Source of the DNA: Domibacillus iocasae
Lineage (GTDB): Bacteria; Bacillota; Bacilli; Bacillales; Domibacillaceae
Assembly (NCBI RefSeq): GCF_001750285.1
Contig: NZ_MAMP01000002.1
Coordinates: 1 to 64,000 of the forward strand
DNA length: 64,000 bases
Direction of reading: 5' to 3'
The position numbers were made by a program, and so were the translations under genes. Under the pieces are notes generated by a model. The model worked only from the letters and a program-made list of their open reading frames with translations. It was not told the origin of the DNA and did no database searches. This document shows, one piece after another, positions 8,869 to 17,749 of the stretch. Within the stretch, counting starts at the first letter, position 1. The number at the start of each line of letters is the position of its first letter.

Positions 8869-9363
8869 ATGTCTGATTTAACGCATTTTAATGAACAAGG
8901 ACGCGCCAGAATGGTTGACGTCTCTGAAAAAGCGGAAACGGTTCGTCTCGCCGTCGCCCATTCTTCTATTGAAGTAAACCAATCTATTTATGACCAAATT
9001 TCAAGCGGCACAAACAAAAAAGGTGACGTATTCGCTGTCGCTCAAGTTGCCGGCATTATGGCTGCCAAACAAACGTCTGCTATTATCCCGATGTGCCACC
9101 CCATTCCGCTGACTGGTGTCAATATTACGTTCGAATGGGAGCTAAACGAAAAGAAAGGCCGCTACATTATTTTAATCGAAGCAGAAGCAAAAACAAAAGG
9201 CGTAACCGGTGTGGAAATGGAAGCATTGACAGCTGCTTCAGCCGCCGCGTTAACAATTTACGATATGTGCAAAGCGGCCGGCAAGGAAATGGTCATCGGA
9301 CCTACCTATTTACAGAAAAAATCCGGCGGTAAAAATGGAGATTATGAACGCGCTCGCGATTAA
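8869..9363 (+). CDS. moaC: Cyclic pyranopterin monophosphate synthase MoaC
   Basis: This 164-residue enzyme converts the MoaA product to cyclic pyranopterin monophosphate. Both signature blocks are intact: [18 protein letters not shown] (about 73-90) and [18 protein letters not shown] (about 110-127). The start at 8869 follows GAAAGGA by 8 nt. The frame stays open upstream to 8731, but that part overlaps moeA antisense and has no ribosome binding site. A TATACT at 8830-8835 is a candidate -10. moaC is the only rightward gene of the cofactor cluster. Confidence 0.95.
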   Translation: MSDLTHFNEQGRARMVDVSEKAETVRLAVAHSSIEVNQSIYDQISSGTNKKGDVFAVAQVAGIMAAKQTSAIIPMCHPIPLTGVNITFEWELNEKKGRYIILIEAEAKTKGVTGVEMEALTAASAAALTIYDMCKAAGKEMVIGPTYLQKKSGGKNGDYERARD

Positions 9364-9428
9364 GCAGCGTGTTTTCGCATTTTCATCCTCTATTACATAC
9401 TAGAATACTAAAAGGCCTGATCTCTTCT

Positions 9429-9929
9429 TTATTTTCTTGCTTCATGAAGCAGATGAGCAGCTTCCGGCAAAATGAGCTTCCTCATGGCGAGATCGACCGC
9501 GCCATGCGAACCCGGCAGCGCAAAAAGCAATTTCCCTTCTCCCGCAGTCCCTGCCGCCGCTCTCGACAGCATCGCCCGCGTGCCGATATCTTCAGTTAAA
9601 CTTAAATAGCGGAAAAATTCCCCAAAGCCCGGAATTTCTTTTTCCAGCATCGGCTTCACCGTTTCGATCGTGACATCGCGCGGGGCAATACCTGTTCCAC
9701 CGGTTGCGATAACAATGTCTATTTGCTCGTCCATAAGCCACGTTTGAAGTGTTCGGCCAATTGCTTCTTTTTCATCCGGCACGATTGCATACTGAACCGT
9801 TTGATGTCCCTGTTCGCTAAGAAGCATCTGAATATGGGCGCCGCTTTTATCTGTTTCCGCTGTCCTTGTATCGCTTACTGTCAGCACAGCGGCTGAAAAT
9901 CGGGTTTCTTTTGAAAAATCTACTGACAT
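9429..9929 (-). CDS. moaB: MoaB/MogA-type molybdopterin adenylyltransferase
   Basis: A 166-residue protein of the MoaB/MogA fold that adenylylates molybdopterin before metal insertion by MoeA. The landmark sequence IVIATGGTGIAPRDVTIETVKP (about 80-101) carries the TGGTG loop and the aspartate of the family. LFALPGSHGAVDLAM follows near the C-terminus. AAGGAGAG precedes the ATG. It is downstream of moeB in the same direction, separated by 13 nt. No obvious terminator separates it from the convergent moaC. Confidence 0.92.
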   Translation of the reverse strand: MSVDFSKETRFSAAVLTVSDTRTAETDKSGAHIQMLLSEQGHQTVQYAIVPDEKEAIGRTLQTWLMDEQIDIVIATGGTGIAPRDVTIETVKPMLEKEIPGFGEFFRYLSLTEDIGTRAMLSRAAAGTAGEGKLLFALPGSHGAVDLAMRKLILPEAAHLLHEARK

Positions 9930-9942
9930 AGCTTTTCTCTCC

Positions 9943-10962
9943 TTAACTAAACAGCTGATTATATAATTTCAGTGCTTGCTTCACGTCCTGTATACCATGA
10001 AAAAACAAACGGCCATTTTCAAAGAGGACGATCCGGCTTTCTTCTGTCGTAATTTGCAGAAAATAAGGTGTCCGCTTATGTTTTAATTGCAGTCTTTCTG
10101 CTATTGCCTCACCATCTTCAAGTGCCAGCGTCCGGCCGGCACCCGGCGTCAGCTGAACCGTGTCACGTCCGCACAGCAGAGCGGCTTTCGTTTCTCCTGA
10201 CTGGTTCAGCGCCGGGTAAACCCGTTCTAGTCCACATGATGGGCAGTCTTGCCGCTTCATTTTGCGAATGCCAAAGGAATGTTGTTCATTTGTCCATGAA
10301 TCGATACGCAGCATCTCATTTCGAACCGCTTCTTGATTTCCTGTCAGCCATTTCATCGCTTCCACACATTGAAAAGCCGCGGTTATGTACACAGCCGGTG
10401 CTACCACACCAGCTGTGTCACACGTTTCGCTTGAAGATGGAAGAACCGGGAGCAGACAGCGAAAACACGGACCTTCTTCTGGTACAAACGGCATCACAAC
10501 ACTTGTTGAGCCGACACACGCCCCATATACCCAAGGCGTGTTATATTTTACACTTGCATCATTAATCACAAGGCGTGTTTCAAAGTTGTCTGTTCCGTCG
10601 ATGAGAATGTCACTTTTTTGAGCCAGCTGTTCGATAAGCGCCGCATCTGCATGATCCATCCATGTTTCTACCTGTACCATGCTATTAACGGATGCCAGCC
10701 GCTTTTTCGCCGCTTCAACTTTCGGGACCATATCGCGTGCGTCCGCTTCCGTATAGAGCGGCTGCCGGTGCAAATTCGATAATTCCACATAATCACGGTC
10801 AACGAGCAGAAGCTTCCCGACACCTGCGCGTGCCAGTGTATCAGCTGCTGCGGAACCAAGGGCGCCGCAGCCAATGATCGCCACAGTCGATCCAGCAAGC
10901 CGGTTCTGGCCGTCTATGCCTATAGGATAAAATTTTTGCTGTTTCGCAAACCGCTTTTCCAT
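9943..10962 (-). CDS. moeB: MoeB/ThiF-type sulfur-carrier adenylyltransferase
   Basis: A 339-residue E1-like enzyme that adenylylates the C-terminal glycine of MoaD. The nucleotide-binding motif IIGCGALGSAAADTLARAG is near residue 30, followed by LVDRDYVELSNLHRQPLY. Zinc ligands are in CFRCLLP and CPSCGLERV. The segment CDTAGVVAPAV includes the conserved cysteine region. A C-terminal extension of about 80 residues replaces a full rhodanese domain, so the sulfur donor must be another protein. It lies upstream of moaB in a two-gene leftward operon. Confidence 0.92.
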   Translation of the reverse strand: MEKRFAKQQKFYPIGIDGQNRLAGSTVAIIGCGALGSAAADTLARAGVGKLLLVDRDYVELSNLHRQPLYTEADARDMVPKVEAAKKRLASVNSMVQVETWMDHADAALIEQLAQKSDILIDGTDNFETRLVINDASVKYNTPWVYGACVGSTSVVMPFVPEEGPCFRCLLPVLPSSSETCDTAGVVAPAVYITAAFQCVEAMKWLTGNQEAVRNEMLRIDSWTNEQHSFGIRKMKRQDCPSCGLERVYPALNQSGETKAALLCGRDTVQLTPGAGRTLALEDGEAIAERLQLKHKRTPYFLQITTEESRIVLFENGRLFFHGIQDVKQALKLYNQLFS

Positions 10963-11080
10963 TTCCCTACCTCTTCTTTCTTAAACTTTATGCGTACCGG
11001 ATTCTTATTTTTTCAAAATCCCATCCTGTTTTTTTATTTTACCATACTCTCATTTTCCTGGCGCTATTGAGATTACAATA

Positions 11081-11113
11081 AAAGGGCGCCTCATGGAGTA
11101 TGAAGCACCCTTT
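11081..11113 (-). terminator. Terminator of the chemoreceptor gene
   Basis: A 14-bp stem with G-U pairs (11081-11094 with 11100-11113) and 5-nt loop, just after the chemoreceptor stop on the minus strand. Confidence 0.7.
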
Positions 11114-11119
11114 TTACTG

Positions 11120-13279
11120 TCACACTTTTGACAGTGTAAATTTATCAATCGTCCGCCGCAGCGCTTCTACAACCAAAGAGCTTTGTTCTGAATCGAAGCG
11201 TACTTCTTTAATGAGTTCCACCATTTTTCCGGTTGATCCGTCTACCTGCTCAACCGTCCGGGCGTTTTGCTCGTTAATCACCGCGATGTTGCCAATGATA
11301 TCTTTCATTTGATCGGTGACATCCGGCTGCGAATCCGACGTTTGCGCCATCGATACAAGTACATTTTGAACATTGTGGACGACGTCAACTCCGCTCGCCA
11401 CCTCTTGGCTGCTGTCACCAATCGCTGAACGGACCCGTGCAGAACTATGTTCAATTTGGTCAAGTGTGTCGCTTATTTCTTTTGTTGCATTCGTTGTTTG
11501 ATCGGCGAGCTTGCGAATTTCAAGCGCGACGACGCCAAACCCTCTGCCATACTCTCCTGCACGCGCCGCTTCAATCGCTGCATTCAACGCCAACAAGTTT
11601 GTTTGATAGGCAATTTCGTTAATAGTACCGACAATGCTACTAATGCTGCCTGATAATTCTTTAAACTGATCGGTTATCGTCATTGCTTCCTTTACTTTAT
11701 TAACGATAACATCCATTTTGTCATTTATGCCCGCCACTTCGTTTTGTGCGTGCTCGATTTGATCTTGAGACTGCTGTTCGAGACTGGACAATGTGCTGCT
11801 CACTTGATCAACTTGTCTCATTGCCTGTTTCGCATCTTTTACTTGCTGCTGAATGGCTTCAAGCATCTCATTCATTTGTTCGATGACGAGAATCGAATCA
11901 CTTTCAGCAAAGCCTGCTTTTTCACGAAGAGACTGATTTGTTTCTTCAACATCCAGCGCTGCAACTTTCACTTTACCCATTAATTCATCCTGGCTGTCAA
12001 TCAAATTGTTCACCCAGCGGCCCAGCGCACCAGTTTCATCGTGAAACAACAATTCCGAATCGAGCCGGCTCGTTAAGTCGCCGCCTCCTTCTGCAATTTC
12101 CCGGGTAATATCGGTCATTTTGCGAAGCCTTTCCATGATCGGCTTTAAGCTTTTTTTATAAAAAATCGCCGATGCACCCGCGCCATACGCAAGGCCAATG
12201 ATAATATCCAGCCAGACCGGCATAAGAGGAATCATTGTTAAAGATTGCTGAAGAACAATACCAATAAATAAAAAAAACATAAATTGCTTAATAAGACGCC
12301 AGCCGATCGACCGTTTGCGGTATACTTCCTCTAAATCTCCTTCACACATCATTCCCCAGACGTCTAGAGAACCAGGCATCTGGAACGTCACACCTTTGCC
12401 GATAACCGGGATATGACGGTAATCGGAGTAGCCGGGAAATTCAACAAACAAATTGCTTCCATTCCGGATTGTATTGACCACGCCCGGATGAAGTTCATTT
12501 GTTGCGGGATCTGTAAACCGAATTTCGAATTCAGTATGGTTTTGAATTTGAACTGATCCCCAATGCTTCGTGTGAACCCCGTCTTTTAAATTCTCGCCGT
12601 ACGTAAATGTTCGATCTTCAAAACGGCTGCGTGACAGTGCTGTACCAGGTGAAATGGATGGATTAAAATTGGATTTCGCCATAAATAAATAGTTATCGCC
12701 AGAATCCGGAAAAATATGACCTGCTTCCCGTTGGATTAAATCGCCGAGCACATCATTCGGAATACGGGCGGCAATCAATTGCTTTATATCTCCATCTCCC
12801 ATTACCGGCTGCAAAAACAGCAGTGTGACATCATCATGAAATTGAGAGGATCTGGGGCCAATTTTCCCGGTGTCTGAATCCGTATAAGGACCAAACAAGA
12901 ATGGTTTTTTCCTGCTGAATGCTTCCGCTGCCGCTTTACGAATCTCTTCACCTGACTGTATCCCTATCCGTCTTCCATATGTCGAATCATTAATTTCACA
13001 TGTCTCATCCAAAATAAACAGTTCTGTTATATATCGATTTTTTTGCAGTTTTTTCATCAAGTATGTATTCGTTTCATCTGACGAAATATACGGATATTCC
13101 TGTGCCATCTTCTCAAGAAAGTACCATTGCTCTTCAGCCCATTCCGTTAAAAGCGTCATTCGGGTACGGGCAATGCCTTCAAATACTTCTTCCACCGACT
13201 CTTTGGTGCTTCGGTTTAATCGATACGACCACCAAAGAGGAAGCCCTTCTTTTACGTCCAACCAGCCAAACATCCCCAT
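11120..13279 (-). CDS. Methyl-accepting chemotaxis protein with an N-terminal sensor lacking a preceding membrane helix
   Basis: A transducer of about 720 residues. The C-terminal signalling hairpin is intact ([22 protein letters not shown] and [18 protein letters not shown]), with methylation-helix coiled coils on both sides and a HAMP-like stretch near residues 380-430. The only strongly hydrophobic stretch, about 330-375, looks like two helices joined by a short turn. The roughly 330-residue N-terminal region has no signal peptide or first membrane helix. That suggests a cytoplasmic sensor domain, unlike the usual extracytoplasmic Cache receptors. Several in-frame starts exist (13306 GTG, 13279 ATG); the latter follows GGTGAG. 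Confidence 0.88.
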   Translation of the reverse strand: MGMFGWLDVKEGLPLWWSYRLNRSTKESVEEVFEGIARTRMTLLTEWAEEQWYFLEKMAQEYPYISSDETNTYLMKKLQKNRYITELFILDETCEINDSTYGRRIGIQSGEEIRKAAAEAFSRKKPFLFGPYTDSDTGKIGPRSSQFHDDVTLLFLQPVMGDGDIKQLIAARIPNDVLGDLIQREAGHIFPDSGDNYLFMAKSNFNPSISPGTALSRSRFEDRTFTYGENLKDGVHTKHWGSVQIQNHTEFEIRFTDPATNELHPGVVNTIRNGSNLFVEFPGYSDYRHIPVIGKGVTFQMPGSLDVWGMMCEGDLEEVYRKRSIGWRLIKQFMFFLFIGIVLQQSLTMIPLMPVWLDIIIGLAYGAGASAIFYKKSLKPIMERLRKMTDITREIAEGGGDLTSRLDSELLFHDETGALGRWVNNLIDSQDELMGKVKVAALDVEETNQSLREKAGFAESDSILVIEQMNEMLEAIQQQVKDAKQAMRQVDQVSSTLSSLEQQSQDQIEHAQNEVAGINDKMDVIVNKVKEAMTITDQFKELSGSISSIVGTINEIAYQTNLLALNAAIEAARAGEYGRGFGVVALEIRKLADQTTNATKEISDTLDQIEHSSARVRSAIGDSSQEVASGVDVVHNVQNVLVSMAQTSDSQPDVTDQMKDIIGNIAVINEQNARTVEQVDGSTGKMVELIKEVRFDSEQSSLVVEALRRTIDKFTLSKV

Positions 13280-13386
13280 TTCTCTCACCACTTTCATTAA
13301 TGTCACAAAATATTACATTGTTTTGTTACGAAAGTTATTATATTCTGAAATTTTATCTAATTCAAGACTTTTTTCCTAAAAAAACA

Positions 13387-13425
13387 GACAATTTAGTATC
13401 ATTCCACTAAATTGTCCGTTTTTTT
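13387..13425. terminator. Terminator of the ABC importer operon
   Basis: Stem 13387-13397 with 13406-13416, 8-nt loop, with an A run on one side and a T run on the other, so it is bidirectional. It follows the substrate-binding protein gene on the minus strand. Confidence 0.85.
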
Positions 13426-13472
13426 ATACTATATAAAATAAATGAAGCTGTTCTTTTGTAAGATAAAATCTC

Positions 13473-14540
13473 TTATTCATATTCTCCAATCACCTTAACA
13501 GCTTTTTCCGTTACACTTGTATCAATGGCTTCGTTAAAATTAAACTCCCCTCGTATCGCTCCATTTTCCTTATACATTTCATACTGAGCGCGAATATCAT
13601 CAACAAACATCCTGCCATCCGGATCAAGCCCTGTCACAAAAACATCTTCCCATACGGCCGCGTCTTTTAACGCTGTGTACTCTGTCATAATCTCAATGAT
13701 TTCACCTTTGCCTTCACCTTTTTTGAAGGCATCGTTGTAGTCGCGGACTCCTTTTAAATACGCAGCCATAAAGCGTAACGAAACGTCCTGTTCTTCATTT
13801 ATAAATTGCGGCGATCCGAGTACCATCGCAATTTGAGCTTCCGGTGCAAAATCGGTTGCATCACCGAAACGAACATGAATGCCTTCTGCAACACCTTGCG
13901 TAATGAGTGGCTCAATTTGCAAAGCCGCATCAATTGAGCCATTTTCGATTGCCGCCAGCATGTTGCCAAAGTCCGGCATTAAAACAAACTCAACCTCATT
14001 TTCTTTTAAGCCAGCTTCTTTCAGCATTTCCCGATAAATGTAATCATCTACGGCATGTTCAGTAGAAACAGCGACCTTTTTCCCTTTCAAATCACTATAT
14101 TCTTTTATTTCATTTTGTTTATCCGTGCCGATTACAAAGGTAAAGTACGATTTCCCTTTTTCATTGTGGCCTTTATCGGCAATGATTTTCACGTCAATAC
14201 CCTGGGCAATCGCATTAAAAAAGGATGCTGAGGAAATACCGCCTGCAATATCCACTTCACCAGATGCAAGGGCTGGCAGCATATCATCACTATTCGCAAA
14301 TGTCGCGAACTCTACTTCAATGTTATAGTCATCAAAATAGCCTTTTTCATTCGCAATATAAAACCCCGCGCCTGATGCTGAACCATCTTCTGCAATCACT
14401 ACTTTTGTCTCTTTGCTTAAAGGGGCCAAATCACCGGACGGATTGTCTTTGCTTACGTCATCGCCCACCTTCACCGTTTCTTCTTCCGTACACCCTGCCA
14501 GCAAAAACAGCATCCCCAACATTCCAATCCACTTTTTCAT
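13473..14540 (-). CDS. ABC transporter substrate-binding lipoprotein (SsuA/NMT1-like)
   Basis: A 355-residue lipoprotein. The first 18 residues form a signal peptide ending in the lipobox LLAGC, so it should be anchored outside the membrane. The mature part shows the NMT1/SsuA-like fold: VVIAEDGSASGAGFYIANEKGYFDDYNIEVEF, then DMLPALASGEVDIAGG and DLKGKKVAVSTEHAVDDYI. Such proteins bind sulfonates, nitrate, or thiamine precursors, and the sequence does not decide between them. It is the last gene of a three-gene leftward operon, 13 nt after the ATPase gene. Confidence 0.9.
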   Translation of the reverse strand: MKKWIGMLGMLFLLAGCTEEETVKVGDDVSKDNPSGDLAPLSKETKVVIAEDGSASGAGFYIANEKGYFDDYNIEVEFATFANSDDMLPALASGEVDIAGGISSASFFNAIAQGIDVKIIADKGHNEKGKSYFTFVIGTDKQNEIKEYSDLKGKKVAVSTEHAVDDYIYREMLKEAGLKENEVEFVLMPDFGNMLAAIENGSIDAALQIEPLITQGVAEGIHVRFGDATDFAPEAQIAMVLGSPQFINEEQDVSLRFMAAYLKGVRDYNDAFKKGEGKGEIIEIMTEYTALKDAAVWEDVFVTGLDPDGRMFVDDIRAQYEMYKENGAIRGEFNFNEAIDTSVTEKAVKVIGEYE

Positions 14541-14553
14541 CGGTTCTCCCCCT

Positions 14554-15333
14554 TTATAGTCTTGACCCTTGTACCTCCGTCTGTAAATGCTGCCAAATGT
14601 CTAAAAACTTGGAAGCCATTTCGGGATTTGATCGAATGTCTTCCAGCTTTCTTGGCCGCGGCAAATCGATTTTGATCTCGGCAGCCATTTTGCCAGGCTG
14701 CGCACTCATCAGCAGCACCCGATCACTTAAATACAAAGCTTCATCTATACTATGGGTGATAAACAATACCGTTTTCTTTGTTTCAGACCAGATGGATAAC
14801 AGTTCTTCCTGCAAAATATACCTATTTTGTTCATCTAAAGCCCCAAACGGCTCATCCATCAGCAAAATTTCCGGATCGTTTGCAAACGCTCTTGCAATGC
14901 TGACCCGCTGCTTCATCCCGCCAGACAGCTCTTTCGGGTACATATTCGCAAATTTCACAAGACCTACTTTACGTAAAAAATAGTTCGTTCGTTCTTTCAC
15001 ATATGTTTTTGGCAAATGGCGCATGTTAAGGCCGAATGCTACGTTTTCTTCCACCGTTAACCATGGCAGAATGCCCCGTTCCTGAAAAACCATCGACTGA
15101 TTTGGACGATCTTCGTTGCTTCTCTCAATTTTAAAGCGGCCTGAACTTTGATTTTCAAGTCCGGCCAATATGCGGAGCAGTGTTGTTTTTCCGCAGCCGC
15201 TTGGCCCGACGATACATACAAACTCCCCTTCTTCAACGTCAAGTGAAATATTCTCAATTGCTGTAACGCTCTGCTTTTTTTTGTAAAAGACTTTCGTTAA
15301 TTCGCGGATCGATATTTTCGTATTCCGGCTCAT
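14554..15333 (-). CDS. ABC transporter ATP-binding protein (SsuB/TauB-like)
   Basis: A 259-residue ATPase with Walker A GPSGCGKTT, signature LSGGMKQRVSIARAFANDPEILLMDEP (signature then Walker B) and the switch histidine in VLFITHSIDEA. It energises import through the neighbouring permease. The start at 15333 is set by GGAGGTG 6 nt upstream; the frame remains open to 15399, inside the permease gene. It belongs to the NitT/TauT group of importers. Confidence 0.93.
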   Translation of the reverse strand: MSRNTKISIRELTKVFYKKKQSVTAIENISLDVEEGEFVCIVGPSGCGKTTLLRILAGLENQSSGRFKIERSNEDRPNQSMVFQERGILPWLTVEENVAFGLNMRHLPKTYVKERTNYFLRKVGLVKFANMYPKELSGGMKQRVSIARAFANDPEILLMDEPFGALDEQNRYILQEELLSIWSETKKTVLFITHSIDEALYLSDRVLLMSAQPGKMAAEIKIDLPRPRKLEDIRSNPEMASKFLDIWQHLQTEVQGSRL

Positions 15334-15337
15334 ATTG

Positions 15338-16144
15338 TCACCTCCATGGAAGTAATTTCCGCTGCAGTGCCCGTAATAACAACGAAAAGATATAGCCAAA
15401 AAACGAGATAAGAATCAGCCCGACAAACATTTCTTTTAATAAAAACGCACTATAAGAGGTCCAAATCATATAGCCAATTCCCGATTGTGCCCCCATCATT
15501 TCTGCGGCGACAATAGTCAGTAAGGCGATGGCCTGCCCCATCTGAATTCCTTCAAGCATGACTGGAAGGGAACCGGGCAGCGCGATTTTCAAAAAGAAAT
15601 CTTTTCTGCCTGCTCCGTAGTTTTTTGCGACATCCAAGTAAATAGAATCAATGGAGATGACACCCGCGACCGTATTAATGACAACAGGAAAAAAAACACT
15701 TCCCGCAATTGTGACGACTTTCGATACTTCTCCAATTCCAAAGATGATTAAAATGATCGGCAGCAAAGCAAGAGTGGGAATGGGCATTAGCGCCATAATA
15801 AGAGGAGAAAGAAAGTGTCTGATTGGCGCATATAAACCCATACATAAACCGAGGATAATTCCAGGAATAACACCGAGTAAAAACCCAGCAAAAATTCGAA
15901 ACAACGAAATATTTATGTGATCAAATAATTCACCACTTGTAAGCAGGTCAATAAACGTGGAAATAATAGCGGTGGGCGGCGGAAAAAATCGTGCGTCAAT
16001 TAGTCCGCTTTGCGATAAAAACTGCCAGATAAGCAAAAGACAGATGGGAGAAAATATGGTGAGCCATGTTTTTAACCTTTGCTGATTCTGCTGCTTGCGC
16101 CATTCCTGTTTTTCCGTTTCAATCGGATTTTTCAAATCCTTCAT
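15338..16144 (-). CDS. ABC transporter permease (SsuC/TauC-like)
   Basis: A 268-residue inner-membrane permease with about six helices and the EAA coupling loop DVAKNYGAGRKDFFLKIALPGSLPVMLEG, which contacts the ATPase. The start at 16144 is set by GAGGTGG 7 nt upstream; an in-frame upstream start at 16198 has none. It is the first gene of the operon permease, ATPase, binding protein. No regulatory site is evident upstream. Confidence 0.92.
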   Translation of the reverse strand: MKDLKNPIETEKQEWRKQQNQQRLKTWLTIFSPICLLLIWQFLSQSGLIDARFFPPPTAIISTFIDLLTSGELFDHINISLFRIFAGFLLGVIPGIILGLCMGLYAPIRHFLSPLIMALMPIPTLALLPIILIIFGIGEVSKVVTIAGSVFFPVVINTVAGVISIDSIYLDVAKNYGAGRKDFFLKIALPGSLPVMLEGIQMGQAIALLTIVAAEMMGAQSGIGYMIWTSYSAFLLKEMFVGLILISFFGYIFSLLLRALQRKLLPWR

Positions 16145-16224
16145 TTTCACCACCTCTTCTTCAAAATAATATGCGGGCCGCCGAAAATGTGTGTCCAAAA
16201 CAAACAGCAGCCTTTTGGCAAATC

Positions 16225-16258
16225 GAGATAAAAAAATAGCCGGCTCGTATAAGGAGCT
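16225..16258 (-). terminator. Hairpin with T run upstream of the ABC operon
   Basis: AGCCGGCTC and GAGCTGGCT form a 9-bp stem with one G-U pair and a 7-nt loop, followed on the minus strand by ATTTTTTTATC. It lies downstream of a start-less C-terminal gene fragment (16290-16403) and probably ended that former gene. Confidence 0.6.
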
Positions 16259-16289
16259 GGCTGCGTTTTATTTTCACTTTATACGGTTA

Positions 16290-16403
16290 TTAGCCTTGGT
16301 CCCCAAATAGTTTTATTATGTCTATCCATTTTTGTTCCAGCTTTTCAAGAGTCCGTTTTCCATCAAAAAATCCTGTCTCTGTTTTTTTGTTTTTTAAAGA
16401 ATG
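16290..16403 (-). pseudogene. Start-less C-terminal gene fragment (about 37 codons)
   Basis: An open frame bounded upstream by TGA ends FFDGKRTLEKLEQKWIDIIK followed by LFGDQG and TAA, with a terminator hairpin 30 nt beyond. No ATG, GTG or TTG start exists in the frame. The natural-looking protein ending plus a terminator suggests the tail of a deleted gene; I do not recognise the family. The rest of the 16145-16519 gap holds nothing further that I can see. Confidence 0.35.
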
Positions 16404-16502
16404 TCAGCATAGACGCTTTTCAACACTGTTCTGATATATCCATCTCCCTAAACACACTTTTTAAATGTTTATTTACAGATATATCATTAAATTATTTTTT
16501 CA

Positions 16503-16531
16503 ATAAAAAAGCCCTCTGATTAATTAAGGGC
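16503..16531 (-). terminator. Terminator overlapping the stop of the CobW-family gene
   Basis: Stem GCCCT (16511-16515) with AGGGC (16527-16531), loop containing the TAA stop codon at 16520-16522, and a T run beyond on the minus strand. Confidence 0.7.
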
Positions 16532-17716
16532 TGATTCTGCAAGTTGGAATGGCGGCAGCGGGTCTTTAAATCCCGTCCAATCCATCTTCATTTCTTTATC
16601 CGTCAGTAAACAACGGTCTAATTCGTTTTCTATTGCTTCACGATTCATCTCCAGGCCGATCATAACGATTTCTGTGACCCGGTCACCGTATGTGTCATCC
16701 CATCCGACTAAGAGTTCCGGCTCTTCTTTCAGCGTCTGCTCACGCTCCTGCTCCGGGTAAGAAGCGACCCATTCACCGGCACCCTGGATTATAATGGACG
16801 GTCCCGCCTGCGAGATCATCCCCGTTATATTATTCCGTGTTGCCAGCCAGAAAAAGCCTTTCGCCCGGACCACTTCCACCGGCCAGTTTTCGAGCCAGTT
16901 CATCCAGCGCTCCGCATGAAATGGACGACGGCGCCGATAAACAAACGATGCAATGCTATATTCATCTGTTTCCGGCACATGCTCTTCATTTAATTCTTTG
17001 ATCCAGCCGGCTCCTTCACTTGCTTTCTCAAAGTCAAATAAGTGCGTGTCCAATACTTGTTCAATTGGCACTTGTCCGAAAGATGTTCGGATAATGCGCG
17101 CATCGGGATTCAATTTTCGAAGCACGGCATGAAGTTCCTCACTATCAGCTTCTTGGATCAAATCTGTTTTATTCAAAAGCAATACATTTGCAAATTCAAT
17201 TTGGTCAATAAGCAGATCGACCACTTCTCGTGTATCCGCTTCATCTGTTGCTTCTTTCCGGTCAAGCAATGTTTCACCTGAAGCAAAATCGTGCCAAAAG
17301 CGATTGCCGTCCACAACAGTGATCATTGTGTCCAAGCGGCAATATTCGGATAAATTAATTCCTATTTTTTCATCAATGTATGTGAATGTCTGAGCCACCG
17401 GAATCGGTTCGGCGATGCCTGTTGATTCAATGACGATATAATCGATATCCCCCTTCTTCGCCAGCCGTTCCACTTCAATCATCAAGTCTTCACGAAGCGT
17501 GCAGCATATGCAGCCGTTTTGCAGCTCAACGAGTTTTTCTTCTGTTTTAGAAAATCCGCCCTTTTTCACGAGCGCTGCATCAATGTTGAGTTCACTCATA
17601 TCATTTACGATGACTGCAATCCGTTTGTTTTGTTCATTCTTTAAAATATGATTCAGCAGCGTTGTTTTTCCTGCACCTAAATAGCCGCTGAGTACTGTAA
17701 CTGGAATTTGATTCAT
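16520..17716 (-). CDS. CobW/COG0523-family GTPase metallochaperone (YciC/ZagA-like)
   Basis: A 398-residue G3E GTPase. Walker A is [11 protein letters not shown] (about 9-19), the family metal motif CICC lies in [12 protein letters not shown] (about residue 71), and the guanine-specificity motif NKTD lies in [10 protein letters not shown]-terminal CobW_C domain includes the segment ending in [16 protein letters not shown]. Length and sequence resemble Bacillus YciC/ZagA, which helps keep essential zinc enzymes supplied under zinc limitation. GGGGGTAAG precedes the ATG. It follows the flavoprotein gene by 33 nt in an operon with Zur-like boxes upstream. Confidence 0.92.
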   Translation of the reverse strand: MNQIPVTVLSGYLGAGKTTLLNHILKNEQNKRIAVIVNDMSELNIDAALVKKGGFSKTEEKLVELQNGCICCTLREDLMIEVERLAKKGDIDYIVIESTGIAEPIPVAQTFTYIDEKIGINLSEYCRLDTMITVVDGNRFWHDFASGETLLDRKEATDEADTREVVDLLIDQIEFANVLLLNKTDLIQEADSEELHAVLRKLNPDARIIRTSFGQVPIEQVLDTHLFDFEKASEGAGWIKELNEEHVPETDEYSIASFVYRRRRPFHAERWMNWLENWPVEVVRAKGFFWLATRNNITGMISQAGPSIIIQGAGEWVASYPEQEREQTLKEEPELLVGWDDTYGDRVTEIVMIGLEMNREAIENELDRCLLTDKEMKMDWTGFKDPLPPFQLAESALN

Positions 17717-17749
17717 TTTTCACTTACCCCCGATTTACTCTTTCTGTTT

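Noticed and set aside
14225-14983. 252-codon rightward frame across the ABC importer genes
   Set aside because: It spans two real leftward genes antisense, with no domain or start signal.
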